Shown piece by piece: positions 36,121 to 44,509 of a stretch of DNA of 64,000 nt (positions are counted from its first letter, which is position 1; each line of letters starts with the position of its first letter). The translations under genes were made by a program, and so were the position numbers. The notes under the pieces are model-generated. The model was not told the origin of the DNA. It did no database searches and was given only the letters and a program-made list of their open reading frames with translations. The DNA is taken from positions 6,820,001 to 6,884,000 of the forward strand of contig NZ_CP077970.1 in NCBI RefSeq assembly GCF_024758505.1, written 5' to 3'. This stretch comes from Bradyrhizobium arachidis (lineage in GTDB: Bacteria > Pseudomonadota > Alphaproteobacteria > Rhizobiales > Xanthobacteraceae).

Positions 36121-36134
36121 TTGAGCACAATCAA
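36121..36134. promoter_or_regulatory. FixK-like box before the ATPase-hemerythrin gene
   Basis: TTGAGCACAATCAA matches at 9 of 10 positions. Its centre is 63.5 bp before ATG 36064. Confidence 0.75.
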
Positions 36135-36173
36135 TCGAGTTGGGAACGCTGCCGCCCTTGAGACGACTCGCCT

Positions 36174-36527
36174 TCATCGCTGCGGAGATTGTTTCAGCTT
36201 GGGTGTTTCCTGAATTGACTTCATGTAGTTTAGGACTGCCTCGGCATCGTCCCTGTTGAAGCGAAAGGTCGGCATTACAGGATGAATGCTGCTATAGCCA
36301 TCCTGTAGTCGTTGCAGAAAGTCGCTGTCGTAGAGCTTGGTTTCATTGAAGCTGCGAAAGGGCGGCGCTTGCCTGTTGGGACTCGCGCCTGTCCTGCCAA
36401 CTGAGTGGCAGTGGGCGCACATTTTTTGCAGCAGCTCTTTGCCATGCTGCTGCTCCTCGTCGAGCGCATGGGCGCAGGTGCTCGACCAGAGACCTATTGT
36501 CGAAACTATCAGCAAGCATCGCATCAT
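36174..36527 (-). CDS. Small c-type cytochrome, mono-heme
   Basis: 117 aa. A signal peptide (RCLLIVSTIGLWSSTCAHA) precedes a cytochrome c fold: KMCAHCHSVGRTG holds the CxxCH heme site, and HPVMPTFRFNRDDAEAVLNY supplies the Met ligand. Start choice is ATG 36527 or the next codon; ribosome site weak. It overlaps the end of the membrane protein region upstream by a few codons of spacing and is probably read from the same FixK-like box at 36763. A periplasmic electron carrier. Confidence 0.8.
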   Translation of the reverse strand: MMRCLLIVSTIGLWSSTCAHALDEEQQHGKELLQKMCAHCHSVGRTGASPNRQAPPFRSFNETKLYDSDFLQRLQDGYSSIHPVMPTFRFNRDDAEAVLNYMKSIQETPKLKQSPQR

Positions 36528-36550
36528 CGCAGTCGTTCCCGCGAAACAGT

Positions 36551-36712
36551 TCACCAGCGCGAGGTTGCCTTGCCGAAGACATAGAGCGCAACCAACCCGA
36601 CGGTTACCGTCGTCGAGAAGATCAAGATATTCCGATCCCCATCGATTCGTTCCTTCTCGGCTCTTCTGAAAGTCAGAGCCGTGAATAGGGCTTTCATGGC
36701 AAATCGGCGCAT
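36551..36712 (-). CDS. Small single-pass membrane protein, 53 aa
   Basis: ATG 36712 has GGGAGGG upstream. The N terminus is basic (MRRFAMKALFTALTFRRAEK), and one membrane helix follows (NILIFSTTVTVGLVALYVFG). The cytochrome gene begins 23 bases after its stop. Proteins of this size often anchor or assist oxidases or cytochromes; the family is not identified. A FixK-like box lies 57.5 bp upstream. Confidence 0.65.
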   Translation of the reverse strand: MRRFAMKALFTALTFRRAEKERIDGDRNILIFSTTVTVGLVALYVFGKATSRW

Positions 36713-36762
36713 CGAAGCAGCCCTCCCAGTCCACACGATGCCACCGCCGTTCAAGAGCCAGG

Positions 36763-36776
36763 TTGATGCAGCTCAA
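36763..36776. promoter_or_regulatory. FixK-like box before the membrane protein-cytochrome pair
   Basis: TTGATGCAGCTCAA matches at 9 of 10 positions. Its centre is 57.5 bp before ATG 36712. Confidence 0.75.
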
Positions 36777-36922
36777 AAGGAGGAGCTCGGTTGATGATGG
36801 GTCCAGCCATAGCCACTAGCATGGACCGCCAAAATCGCACCGCACCCTCCGAGCGATTGGTGCAATTGCCCTCAGGCGGATGGGCAGGCCGACTGCGCTC
36901 AGGTTTGACGGCCGGCCGATAC

Positions 36923-36936
36923 TTGACCTACCTCAA
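36923..36936. promoter_or_regulatory. Weak FixK-like box before the PPOX gene
   Basis: TTGACCTACCTCAA matches at 8 of 10 positions and keeps the dyad symmetry. Its centre is 55.5 bp before ATG 36985. Confidence 0.5.
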
Positions 36937-36984
36937 AAGGCGCACGCTACTTCGGGGCTAGACTGACCAAATCGGAGGCGACCA

Positions 36985-37437
36985 ATGGATGAAACGTTCA
37001 GGCGGAGAATCCTTCGGCTTCTAGATCAGCACCGGACAACGAGGATCGCGACGTTACGATCCGACGGCTGGCCCCAGGTGACCACTGTCGGTTACGCCAA
37101 TGACGGGCTCGTCATCTATTTCCTTTGCGGAGCAGACAGCCAGAAGGCAGCTAATCTGGCGAGGGACGATCGCGTCTCGCTAACGGTGGATGACGATCCC
37201 GCGCAAGTGATGGACATCGCTGGCCTATCGATGGCGGCACGCGCGAAGCTCGTAACGGATCCCGCCGAATTCGAAAGAGCCTTGCGGCTCCTGATCTCGC
37301 GATATCCGAACCAGAAGGGCCTTGATCTCCCCATGCCGAAAACTTCGGATGTCTGCGTCTTCCGCCTGACACCCACGATCGTCTCCCTGCTCGACTACTC
37401 AAAGGGATTTGGACATACCGACCTGATCGCGTGCTAA
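36985..37437 (+). CDS. Pyridoxamine 5'-phosphate oxidase-family flavin protein
   Basis: 150 aa, split-barrel flavin-binding fold: TTRIATLRSDGWPQVTTVGY, LVIYFLCGADSQKAANLARD and RVSLTVDDD form the core. GGAGG precedes ATG 36985. The family covers FMN, F420 and heme-binding proteins, so the reaction is open. It is alone on its strand with a weak FixK-like box. Confidence 0.85.
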   Translation: MDETFRRRILRLLDQHRTTRIATLRSDGWPQVTTVGYANDGLVIYFLCGADSQKAANLARDDRVSLTVDDDPAQVMDIAGLSMAARAKLVTDPAEFERALRLLISRYPNQKGLDLPMPKTSDVCVFRLTPTIVSLLDYSKGFGHTDLIAC

Positions 37438-37587
37438 AGGGCCGCACCTTCCGTTGAGGCGCGGTTGCGCTCGGTCATTCTGCTTTCCTTCGCCAGAACG
37501 GTTGATCGGCAGCCGGTTTTGGCGATGAGGTGCCCGTGGGTGCTCGCGCGGTTGCTGTGAGTGCCCAACCGCGAGTTGAGACGGAAC

Positions 37588-37944
37588 ATGTTGCGCAGCA
37601 TACGAGTCAACATCAGCCTCGCGATCCTGATCGCGCTAATAGCGTTGTTTCTCGTCCGCGTGCAAAATGCCGGCGGATCTAAACTTACTGCAGACGGCCC
37701 GTTGGAAGGACGCCGCCTCGCGGAAGCATGGTGCAAGCCGTGTCATGCAATCGAACCACACATGGCGGGAATGTCGGATCAGGCACCGGGCTTCGCGGCG
37801 ATCGCAAACAGGCATGGAACGACGGCGCTTTCGCTGAAAGTGTTCCTGAAGACCAGCCACCAGAACATGCCGAACCTGGTCATCGCGCCCGATCAGGCCG
37901 ACGCTCTCGCGAATTACATCCTTAGCCTAAAGACTCAGGACTAG
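37588..37944 (+). CDS. Small membrane-anchored c-type cytochrome
   Basis: 118 aa. The N-terminal hydrophobic segment (SLAILIALIALFLVRV) is an anchor or signal. The heme site is WCKPCHAIEPH (CxxCH), and the axial Met is probably in SHQNMPNLVIAPDQADALAN. I prefer ATG 37588 over GTG 37561 because the hydrophobic start begins there. A neighbour of other FixK-box cytochromes; no good box of its own (7 of 10 at 37502). Confidence 0.75.
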   Translation: MLRSIRVNISLAILIALIALFLVRVQNAGGSKLTADGPLEGRRLAEAWCKPCHAIEPHMAGMSDQAPGFAAIANRHGTTALSLKVFLKTSHQNMPNLVIAPDQADALANYILSLKTQD

Positions 37945-37983
37945 AACGCTGATCGGCGCGACCGTGACCGTAAGCTGGGGTCT

Positions 37984-38706
37984 TTAGCGAGCCCGGTCGG
38001 CTTGCAAGGTCTCGAAGAACGCCACGATCGCGTCAATCTGGTATTCGACGAGCTTTGGCTTGAGCATTGCCTGGCTCGGGCCTACGCGACGGTGATTTGA
38101 GGTCAATAGCTGTCGGAGATCGTTGGCTGAAAAGGATGGCCGGCTGGCAATTTCGCTGAAGCTTGGCGCAGGGAAACGAAAGGCTGGTGTCTCCCTTGAA
38201 GAATCCGAGATGACGTGACAGAGGCCGCAGGTCCCGTGAGCGAGCGCGCGACCCTGCGCGATCTGATCCGCGAACAGCTGATCGCTGAACGGCGAGTTGG
38301 CCGGCACCTGGATGGTGATCCAACCGAATCCGCTGGCGCGGTGGCAGGCATTGCATCCGTTCGTGAAATCCGAGTAAGCCTTGGCGAACGCTGCACCATC
38401 CTTCAGTTGGATCGCGCGATCCAGAGCTTGCAGCCGTTCGGTAATTTGGGACGATCGCAAGCTTTCGGAGGGAGACGGCATCGCCTTCCGCAAGTTGGTC
38501 TCGATCTGTCGAAGCTCATAATTCGCCAAGCTCCAGTTGCTGAGTTTTCCGGCGAACCATAATTTGATGTGCTGGAATTGGAGCGCGATCATAAGGTCGG
38601 ATAGTTGGGTTGACGTGCTGCCAGCCGGCAAGTTCACCTCTGCTCCGGCATTGAATAGCGGGAGCATGGCAACAATTGCGGCGGTCATCAGCGTCCCGAA
38701 CTTCAT
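37984..38706 (-). CDS. Di-heme c-type cytochrome
   Basis: 240 aa. A signal peptide (MKFGTLMTAAIVAMLPLFNA) precedes an N-terminal helical part carrying the first heme site, FTNGCNACHRASGF, in a cytochrome c-prime-like layout. A second domain has HGTCGLCHVISDSSRETPAF and ends PSQAMLKPKLVEYQIDAIVA, which carries the Met ligand. Start ATG 38706 is at the signal peptide. A broken relative of the second domain lies at 19952-20190. A FixK-like box is 57.5 bp upstream. Periplasmic electron transfer. Confidence 0.85.
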   Translation of the reverse strand: MKFGTLMTAAIVAMLPLFNAGAEVNLPAGSTSTQLSDLMIALQFQHIKLWFAGKLSNWSLANYELRQIETNLRKAMPSPSESLRSSQITERLQALDRAIQLKDGAAFAKAYSDFTNGCNACHRASGFGWITIQVPANSPFSDQLFADQIAQGRALAHGTCGLCHVISDSSRETPAFRFPAPSFSEIASRPSFSANDLRQLLTSNHRRVGPSQAMLKPKLVEYQIDAIVAFFETLQADRAR

Positions 38707-38756
38707 GCCAGCGCTCGAAATCATGAGGCACGATGGCATCAACGTCAAGCTCAGCG

Positions 38757-38770
38757 TTGACTCCGATCAA
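38757..38770. promoter_or_regulatory. FixK-like box before the di-heme cytochrome gene
   Basis: TTGACTCCGATCAA matches at 9 of 10 positions. Its centre is 57.5 bp before ATG 38706. Confidence 0.75.
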
Positions 38771-38860
38771 CTCCTCTGCGCACGTTGCCAGAGCGAGGTC
38801 CAGATGCATCAACCAAGAACATCGAACGATTTCCCTGTCGATCGGCGCAGGCGTGATTGA

Positions 38861-39079
38861 TCAGACAAGCAGGTTCGTAAAGAATGGTTCGGTGATCTTG
38901 GCGGCTGACGGCTCCGTCCCGTTAGAAGCGAAGGCGGTGACAAATTCGCTCTGACAGTTCCAGCAGCGCCAGAGCTCTTGGGCCTCCTGAGCGTTGACGC
39001 GTTCATGCCACTCGAGGTGTACTAACCCGGAACCACAGCGAGAGCATTTTTCGTTACGTGGTTTTGAGACCGGTGCCAT
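38861..39079 (-). CDS. Small zinc-ribbon protein, 72 aa
   Basis: Two Cys pairs, EKCSRCGSG (about residues 12-15) and WRCWNCQSE (about 39-42), form a zinc ribbon. GGGAGG precedes ATG 39079. Role unknown. A FixK-like box is centred 62.5 bp upstream. Confidence 0.75.
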   Translation of the reverse strand: MAPVSKPRNEKCSRCGSGLVHLEWHERVNAQEAQELWRCWNCQSEFVTAFASNGTEPSAAKITEPFFTNLLV

Positions 39080-39134
39080 ATGGAACCTCCCTCGTTTACG
39101 GTGCGCAGCATGCGATTTATGGCAGTATAGCGAA

Positions 39135-39148
39135 ATGATTTAGATCAA
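39135..39148. promoter_or_regulatory. FixK-like box before the zinc-ribbon gene
   Basis: ATGATTTAGATCAA matches at 9 of 10 positions. Its centre is 62.5 bp before ATG 39079. Confidence 0.7.
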
Positions 39149-39266
39149 CGATTTGCTCGCTTTCCCGATAGCTGACGCGGAGGCGACCTTTGAGTTGAGG
39201 CCTCGGCAAAATTGCGGATGATCATACAGCCCCCTTACGGCGATTGGAGCATCGCGACACCCGTTG

Positions 39267-39280
39267 TTGAGCTGGGTCAA
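39267..39280. promoter_or_regulatory. Weak FixK-like box before the 92-aa gene
   Basis: TTGAGCTGGGTCAA matches at 8 of 10 positions, centred 97.5 bp before ATG 39371, further than the others. Confidence 0.45.
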
Positions 39281-39370
39281 TGCGGACCCGAGGAATTGGG
39301 GTTAAACTTATCAACCTCCTCTTCGGAAGCCCGGAGCTGATTTGCTTTCCGCTCCGTGGAGAGCCCAACG

Positions 39371-39649
39371 ATGTCCAGCAACATTCACGCCGACGATCTG
39401 ACTGCGGTCGTGCGCTACGCGCTCGAAACCACCCGTGCCACGATTGTCTGTCCTTTCCACGATCAGGTTATCATCCGCGTCGGCGACGATGCCGCCGAGA
39501 GCCATGCCTTTGAGCGGGCGAAAAGAATCATCAAGAGCGATGGCGGGTTCTGGGCATCGGATGTCCTCAGGGAAGAATTCGGCCGTCAACTCGGCGCCGC
39601 CACGGATGGCCGATGCCCGCAGTGCGATCGGCGCGATCCCGGCACCTGA
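39371..39649 (+). CDS. Small conserved hypothetical protein, 92 aa
   Basis: Begins MSSNIHADDLTAVVRYALET, with a beta-alpha core (TRATIVCPFHDQVIIRVGDD, AFERAKRIIKSDGGFW) and a C-terminal CPQC pair. GGAG precedes ATG 39371. Similar proteins occur in Bradyrhizobium next to low-oxygen genes. Function unknown. Confidence 0.65.
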   Translation: MSSNIHADDLTAVVRYALETTRATIVCPFHDQVIIRVGDDAAESHAFERAKRIIKSDGGFWASDVLREEFGRQLGAATDGRCPQCDRRDPGT

Positions 39650-40106
39650 AGCTACGGCTCGGACTTGACCCGCGTTTTCACTCACGACGGTGCCCCGACG
39701 ATCCAACCGACCTGTTCGCGCTTCGTGCAAATCCCATCTGCTCGCCTGTGCTGCCCATCCAAGCGAACGATGAAGTGGGATAGGCGACCGCGTGCGAGTC
39801 ACCGACTCGGACCCTTGCGCCGACAAACGGACATCCGCCTCTACCCTAGACGTCGCATTGGGCCTTGATCATGCCCCAGTCGGATTTCGCGTGCGATCCG
39901 CAAGCGGCCGCTGGGATGACGACAATGCCGTATCGGCGCCGCCGGCCACCGCCCATTTTCTTGCAGGTTGCGGGCTTGGGTAGCGGGCTTTGACCGCCGG
40001 AGTGCGACGTCAGCTTTGCGCCAGAAGCTGCCCTCGCCGCAAGTCGCGGTTTCATGCTCAACAGCCGTCGTCCGCTCAGGTCGCGCGACAAACCTTGGCT
40101 GCACTT
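39650..40106. other. Noncoding stretch with a dispersed repeat
   Basis: No supported gene. It holds GCTTTGCGCCAGAAGC at 40013-40028, found again exactly at 42371-42386 and with changes near 41119. Confidence 0.5.
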
Positions 40107-40670
40107 CTAACGCCGTTCGGCTTCGGACTCTTGCTCCATCTGCAAGATGCGCGCTCGTAGCGCGTCGAAGGTTTCTTCGGCGGCCTCGCTAAACAGCGGA
40201 TCCTCATGATTCGTTGAGGCCGAAGCGATCTCAGTCCAATCTGAAGGCTTTAGAACCTTGAGGGCGGCGGGAAAGAAATCGCGGTCTTCGATCATGATGT
40301 GACGCCGCTCGCTCTCTATGAAATCGCGAACGATGTTGTCCACATTTTGCCGAAGAACCTCTCGATCCGCCAGAACACTGTCGATCGCCTGGGCGACGCG
40401 TCGCAAACGCTGGGTTCCTTTTTGGTGCTCAAGCGTCAGATCGCCGACCTTTGCCGCCGCAGCTGGATCTCGAAGCTTTAGCTTGGCAAAGACCAATTCT
40501 TCTTGGGGATGATGATACATCTCCGGATAGAGCTCGAAGTAGCTGATAATCGCGCGAATGACCTCATAGTCGGGGTGGTCCCCGCGATCGAAAATCTCAA
40601 GCTCGCGCTCAAGCACGGCGAGCAGCGTCTCTATATTGCGGTGTTCTCGGGATAGACGCTCAATGATCAT
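40107..40670 (-). CDS. Hemerythrin-domain protein
   Basis: 187 aa. Iron-ligand residues of a hemerythrin-like four-helix bundle are visible: LSREHRNIETLL, MYHHPQEELVFAKL, LTLEHQKGTQRL and ESERRHIMIEDRDFFPAAL. ATG 40670 has GGAGG 6 bases upstream. The role is probably oxygen, NO or iron sensing or storage in the cytosol. A FixK-like box is centred 65.5 bp upstream. The fold is shared with the tail of the P-type ATPase 4 kb away. Confidence 0.9.
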   Translation of the reverse strand: MIIERLSREHRNIETLLAVLERELEIFDRGDHPDYEVIRAIISYFELYPEMYHHPQEELVFAKLKLRDPAAAAKVGDLTLEHQKGTQRLRRVAQAIDSVLADREVLRQNVDNIVRDFIESERRHIMIEDRDFFPAALKVLKPSDWTEIASASTNHEDPLFSEAAEETFDALRARILQMEQESEAERR

Positions 40671-40728
40671 TGCGACCTCCAATGAACCATTGAATAATGG
40701 AAGCTATCCTGAAAGCGATCCCAGTTTC

Positions 40729-40742
40729 TTGCGCTAGATCAA
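40729..40742. promoter_or_regulatory. FixK-like box before the hemerythrin gene
   Basis: TTGCGCTAGATCAA matches at 8 of 10 positions. Its centre is 65.5 bp before ATG 40670. Confidence 0.55.
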
Positions 40743-41279
40743 ACACGGAGGACCGGCCGTCGCGTCGTCGGAGCCGACATACTTGCCTCTTCGAAGGCCG
40801 AGCTGGCCGCGGACCGCGGCAAGAACGAATGTGCCCGGTGGGCACACGGGGTCTCGACCTCTACTCGCGCTCGTTTATCGCGAAGCACCTGACCTGAACA
40901 ACCCGCTTGCGCACCTCTCCCATCAGCGGATTTCTTTGCTCATGGGGCATTCTGCGGCCGGCTCTGGCTGTCCTCGATAGCACTAAATCATCCCAGTAAG
41001 TCTGCTGTGCCAACGAGGAAAATCAATGCGTCAGCCCAGCTTTCCTTCTCGTCACCAGAACCGCTTGGATGACCATTACAGATTCTTCGCGAACTTGGCC
41101 CCGACGAAAGTCCGCTTTGCGTCAAGAGCCGCCCTTCCCGGCAAGTCGCATTCTGCCGAAGCGGCCCTACACGCGTCGCAGTGTGTGCGGGGTACGTAGG
41201 CGAAAGCCGGGATCAGAGGATCAATATCACTCATGCCGAATTTAATGAGACAGGCTACATGTTTCGGAGGAGGTTCGAA
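40743..41279. other. Intergenic stretch without a supported gene
   Basis: No coding signal recognised. It contains an imperfect copy of the GCTTTGCGCCAGAAGC repeat near 41119. Confidence 0.45.
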
Positions 41280-41687
41280 ATGTACACGCGCGTTTTAGGA
41301 CTCACAATAACTGCTCTTATCGTGACGTACGGCGTGGTCGGTGCGATTGCACAGGACCGAATGACACCCCAGCTAGATCAGCAGCAAATGCAGTCCCATC
41401 CCGCGGGCCAAGCGGGCGCGAGCCCAATGGGACAAGGCGGCGGCATGATGGGGCACGGAATGATGGAGGGACGTGTGATGGGGCGCGGCATGATGGGCGG
41501 GAGCGCGATGGGACCACCTTTTATGATGCGTATGATGTTTGCGCTGATGGACGCCGATGGCGATGGGACCATCTCACTCCAGGAGTTCCAGGCAGCCCAC
41601 GAACGGATTTTCAAGGCAATGGATAGCAACAAGGATGGCAAGCTGACACTGGAGGAGATGCAGGCGTTCATGCACGGGACAAGGTGA
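41280..41687 (+). CDS. Secreted EF-hand protein with a Met-rich linker
   Basis: 135 aa. The signal peptide is MYTRVLGLTITALIVTYGVV (cleavage near AIA-QD). The middle is rich in Met, Gly and His (GGGMMGHGMMEGRVMGRGMM), a pattern seen in periplasmic copper-binding proteins. Two EF-hand loops follow: DADGDGTISLQE and DSNKDGKLTLEE, both with the Ca-binding acidic positions. ATG 41280 has GGAGGAGG upstream. Possibly a periplasmic metal buffer. Confidence 0.8.
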   Translation: MYTRVLGLTITALIVTYGVVGAIAQDRMTPQLDQQQMQSHPAGQAGASPMGQGGGMMGHGMMEGRVMGRGMMGGSAMGPPFMMRMMFALMDADGDGTISLQEFQAAHERIFKAMDSNKDGKLTLEEMQAFMHGTR

Positions 41688-41734
41688 TTGACTCCGCGCG
41701 GATGGCGCGTCGTCGCATACGTCGTCCGCGCGAA

Positions 41735-41965
41735 GAAATGAGCCTTCCTTTAGGAACGTGATCTGGATAATCGATAGCACATTCCCATCGTCGTACGCTT
41801 GTACCTTCGTGTCCTCTTTGCAGGTCCAGACAAAATTCTTCTTGCCATAAAGGTCTTTCCCTCCTGCTCAAGCCGAAGCTCCCCTTCGGTGATATGGCAA
41901 ATCATGGCATTCATCATCGGGCGTCCATAGTCTTCGACGCGGCTGCATAATCATATCGCGCATAC
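41735..41965 (-). pseudogene. Cupin-like secreted protein remnant
   Basis: Two frames join to a recognisable protein: MMNAMICHITEGELRLEQEG followed, after a shift near 41848, by KKNFVWTCKEDTKVQAYDDG and NVLSIIQITFLKEG. The pattern M-x-CH-x2-GE and KK-FVWTC is familiar from small rhizobial cupins. It runs into the antisense of the EF-hand gene without a proper end. Confidence 0.45.
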
Positions 41966-42357
41966 AATCTGGGATCAGGGATGGTGTCTCGCTTTCATAG
42001 TCACGCACCACGACACCTGCCCAAGGCATCGTACGCTTGTGGCCTTGGTTTGAGCGGCGGTGGCTTGATCATGGCCGCCGAAGCCGACCTCGCTCATCGC
42101 TTCTCTCCCGACATTACCGAACGAGGAGCCGCGCCAAAGCAGCGCGTAAAGTGGTGAACGGTGGTGCGAAACCGAAAAAAGAACGGTCTCTAAGAGAGCG
42201 TGCCTGCCGATAGCACCAGTAACTGCTCGTTTGCCCCGGACCGTGATTTCGGCACGTCCCGCTTCAAGGACGTATCCGACAGATGGTCTCGCACAAAGAT
42301 GCAGTCCCCAGGCGGTGTAGCTCCTCGGGAATGTTCGAGGTTGGGCGACGTGCAGTC
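41966..42357. other. Intergenic stretch without a supported gene
   Basis: Nothing recognised on either strand. Confidence 0.4.
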
Positions 42358-42400
42358 CCTTCGAACGGCCGCTTTGCGCCAGAAGCAGCCGCTTCGAAGG
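42358..42400. repeat. Hairpin containing the dispersed repeat
   Basis: CCTTCGAACGGC (42358-42369) pairs with GCCGCTTCGAAGG (42388-42400) with a one-base bulge. The loop holds GCTTTGCGCCAGAAGC. There is no T-run, so it is more like a repetitive extragenic palindrome than a terminator. Confidence 0.6.
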
Positions 42401-42416
42401 TCTGAGGGACCTCTAC

Positions 42417-43566
42417 TCAAGGTACGCCTCGCTGCGCAATCCTGCTTCCGTCGGCAATTCGGTCACTTGGATGGACGACGACGCGATCTCCTGCAGTCAG
42501 TCCAGAGGCCACTTCGGCGGACCGGTTATTACGGTGCCCAATCTGAACTGGCTTGGCCCGGGCGCGGCCGTTCTCATCGGCGAAAACGGCCCATTGGTTA
42601 CCTTTCCGAAACAATGTGCTCACCGGTACGCTCAGGGCATCCTGAGCGCTCCAAATGGTCACATGGACAACGACGCGATAGTCGTGGCCAAGCGAGGCCC
42701 AAGTCTCCGGCGGGTCCACAAAGTCGATGGTCACCCGGACGCGCTGCTCCTCGATTCCAAGAGCCGAAACCTTCAGGAAACCGGCCGGGTCCACGCGGAC
42801 AACCTTGCCCCTGACGGGCTGCCCGCCCCAGCCGTCGATCCGGACGGGCGCGCCCACCTTGATCTGGACGGCATCGGTCGAGAGCAGGTCAGCCACGACC
42901 TCCAGATCGAGAGGGTTGCCGATGTCGACCAGCGGTGTTCCAGGCAAAACCGTCGCCTCGCTGTCCTGGATGATCTTCAACACTCGCCCGCTCGCCGGCG
43001 CGAGCACCCGGACACAGCAGGTCGGCTCTGCCGACGGAGCGGCGTTGGCCGGGTCCATCAAACGGGCCGCCAGGCTGGTGCGCACCGCGCGACGCATGTC
43101 GACCTGGGCCTTCGCGCTCGCCAAGGCGGCCTCGTTGGTGGCCACCTCGAACTTCGCCTTGTCGAAGGCCTGGGCGGAAATGGTTTGCGTGCGTGAGAGC
43201 GCCTGGGCCCGCTGGAATTCGGTCCGGGCGAAGTCCAGCGTGGCTTCGATCCGCTGCACCTCGGCTTCCTGCTGCTTAATGGCTGCGTCCGCCGCCAGGA
43301 CCTCGGCCTCAAGCTGGTCGCGCGAGCGAACGTCGATGAAGCCTGGCAGCGTCGGCTGCATCAGGGCGATCACGGTTCGGTCCGCGACGACCTCGTCGCC
43401 GACGTGAAGCGACGGGCCCTGCTCGCCGAGCGGGTGCGAAATCCTCAGCACCTTTCCGGCGATGGGCGCCGAGACGGTGTAGACGTGGCGAACGTGGGTC
43501 TTGCCGTCGTCATCGGCCGTAACTTCAATCGGGCCTTCAGCGCGTAAAGGTTCTCGACTGGTGGCA
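42417..43566 (-). pseudogene. HlyD-family efflux adaptor without its N terminus
   Basis: The frame contains both lipoyl halves (YTVSAPIAGKVLRISHPLGE, VRVLAPASGRVLKIIQDSEA), a coiled hairpin (IEATLDFARTEFQRAQALSR) and the beta-barrel end (ALSVPVSTLFRKGNQWAVFA). Homology starts at ATSREPL near 43566, and the signal/anchor segment is absent. Beyond that point lies a scrap of an RND pump. A product from GTG 43451 would lack half a lipoyl domain, so it is probably not functional. Confidence 0.7.
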
Positions 43567-43567
43567 A

Positions 43568-43632
43568 GCCGTCGATCGCGCGAAGCCCACCGGCAGGAAG
43601 CCTGCGATCGTCACGAGTGTTCCGGACAGCAT
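43568..43632 (-). pseudogene. Scrap of an RND pump transmembrane segment
   Basis: About 22 codons read AMLSGTLVTIAGFLPVGFAR followed by STA, a well-known transmembrane stretch of RND transporters. It is wedged between the decapitated adaptor and the decapitated LysR gene. Confidence 0.6.
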
Positions 43633-43633
43633 C

Positions 43634-44420
43634 GCTCGAACGCTCGACGCGTCACGTCAATCTCACCATGACCGGCCGCGACTTCCTGCCGAAGGTGCGT
43701 CGTCTCATCGACGAGTTCGAGACCTCGGTGCTCGCCATCCATGATATCGGCGCGCGAAGTTCAGGCCTGGTCTCGGTGGCTGCGGTGCCGACAGCGGTGT
43801 TTTATTTCCTGCCGCGTGCGATCGGCCGTTTTGCCGATGCGTATCCGCGCATTCGCATCCGGATTCTGGACATCGGGGCCAACGAGGGATTGGAAGCGGT
43901 CGCGCGCGGAGAAGCCGACTTCGGCATCAATTTCATCGGTGCTTCGCATGCCGAAATCGAATTCGAGAAACTCGTCGAGGATCCTTTCGTCCTGGCCTGC
44001 CGCCACGACCATCCGTTGGCATCGCACAAACAGGTAAGCTGGTCGGAGATCGTGTCGCACCGGGTTATTACCGTCGGTCGCAACAGTGGCAACCGCGCGT
44101 TGATCGACAATGCGCTGGCGCGACACGGCCTGCAACTGAACTGGTCCTATGAAGTTGCTCACCTCTCGGGTTCGCTCGGTCTCGTCGAAGCGGGACTTGG
44201 CATCGCCGTGCTGCCGAGGCTCGCGACGCCGGCCGCCGGCCATCCGATCATTCAAACCGTCAGGTTGACCGAGCCGGAGGTGTCGCGGACGATCGGAATC
44301 GTGCGCAGGCACGGGTCAACCCTATCCCCTCATGCCAGCCAATTTCTCAAGATGCTCCTCGAGGCGTGGCGCTCTCCTTCACGGGCGACCAGTCGAGACA
44401 GGCCGCGGCGCCGATCCTAA
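43634..44420 (+). pseudogene. LysR-type regulator lacking most of its DNA-binding domain
   Basis: The effector domain is complete (SGLVSVAAVPTAVFYFLPRA, EADFGINFIGASHAEIEFEK, VEAGLGIAVLPRLATPA). Of the winged helix only the last piece remains (LERSTRHVNLTMTGRDFLPK, normally preceded by the recognition helix). It begins at the junction with the RND scrap. It cannot bind DNA in the usual way. Confidence 0.8.
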
Positions 44421-44509
44421 AACCGCCGTTCGTCCGAAACCGATCGCCGGCTAAATAGTCTGCGAGTAGGTACAGATCGGGGAGGCAACCACCGTTTATT
44501 CTCACATAA

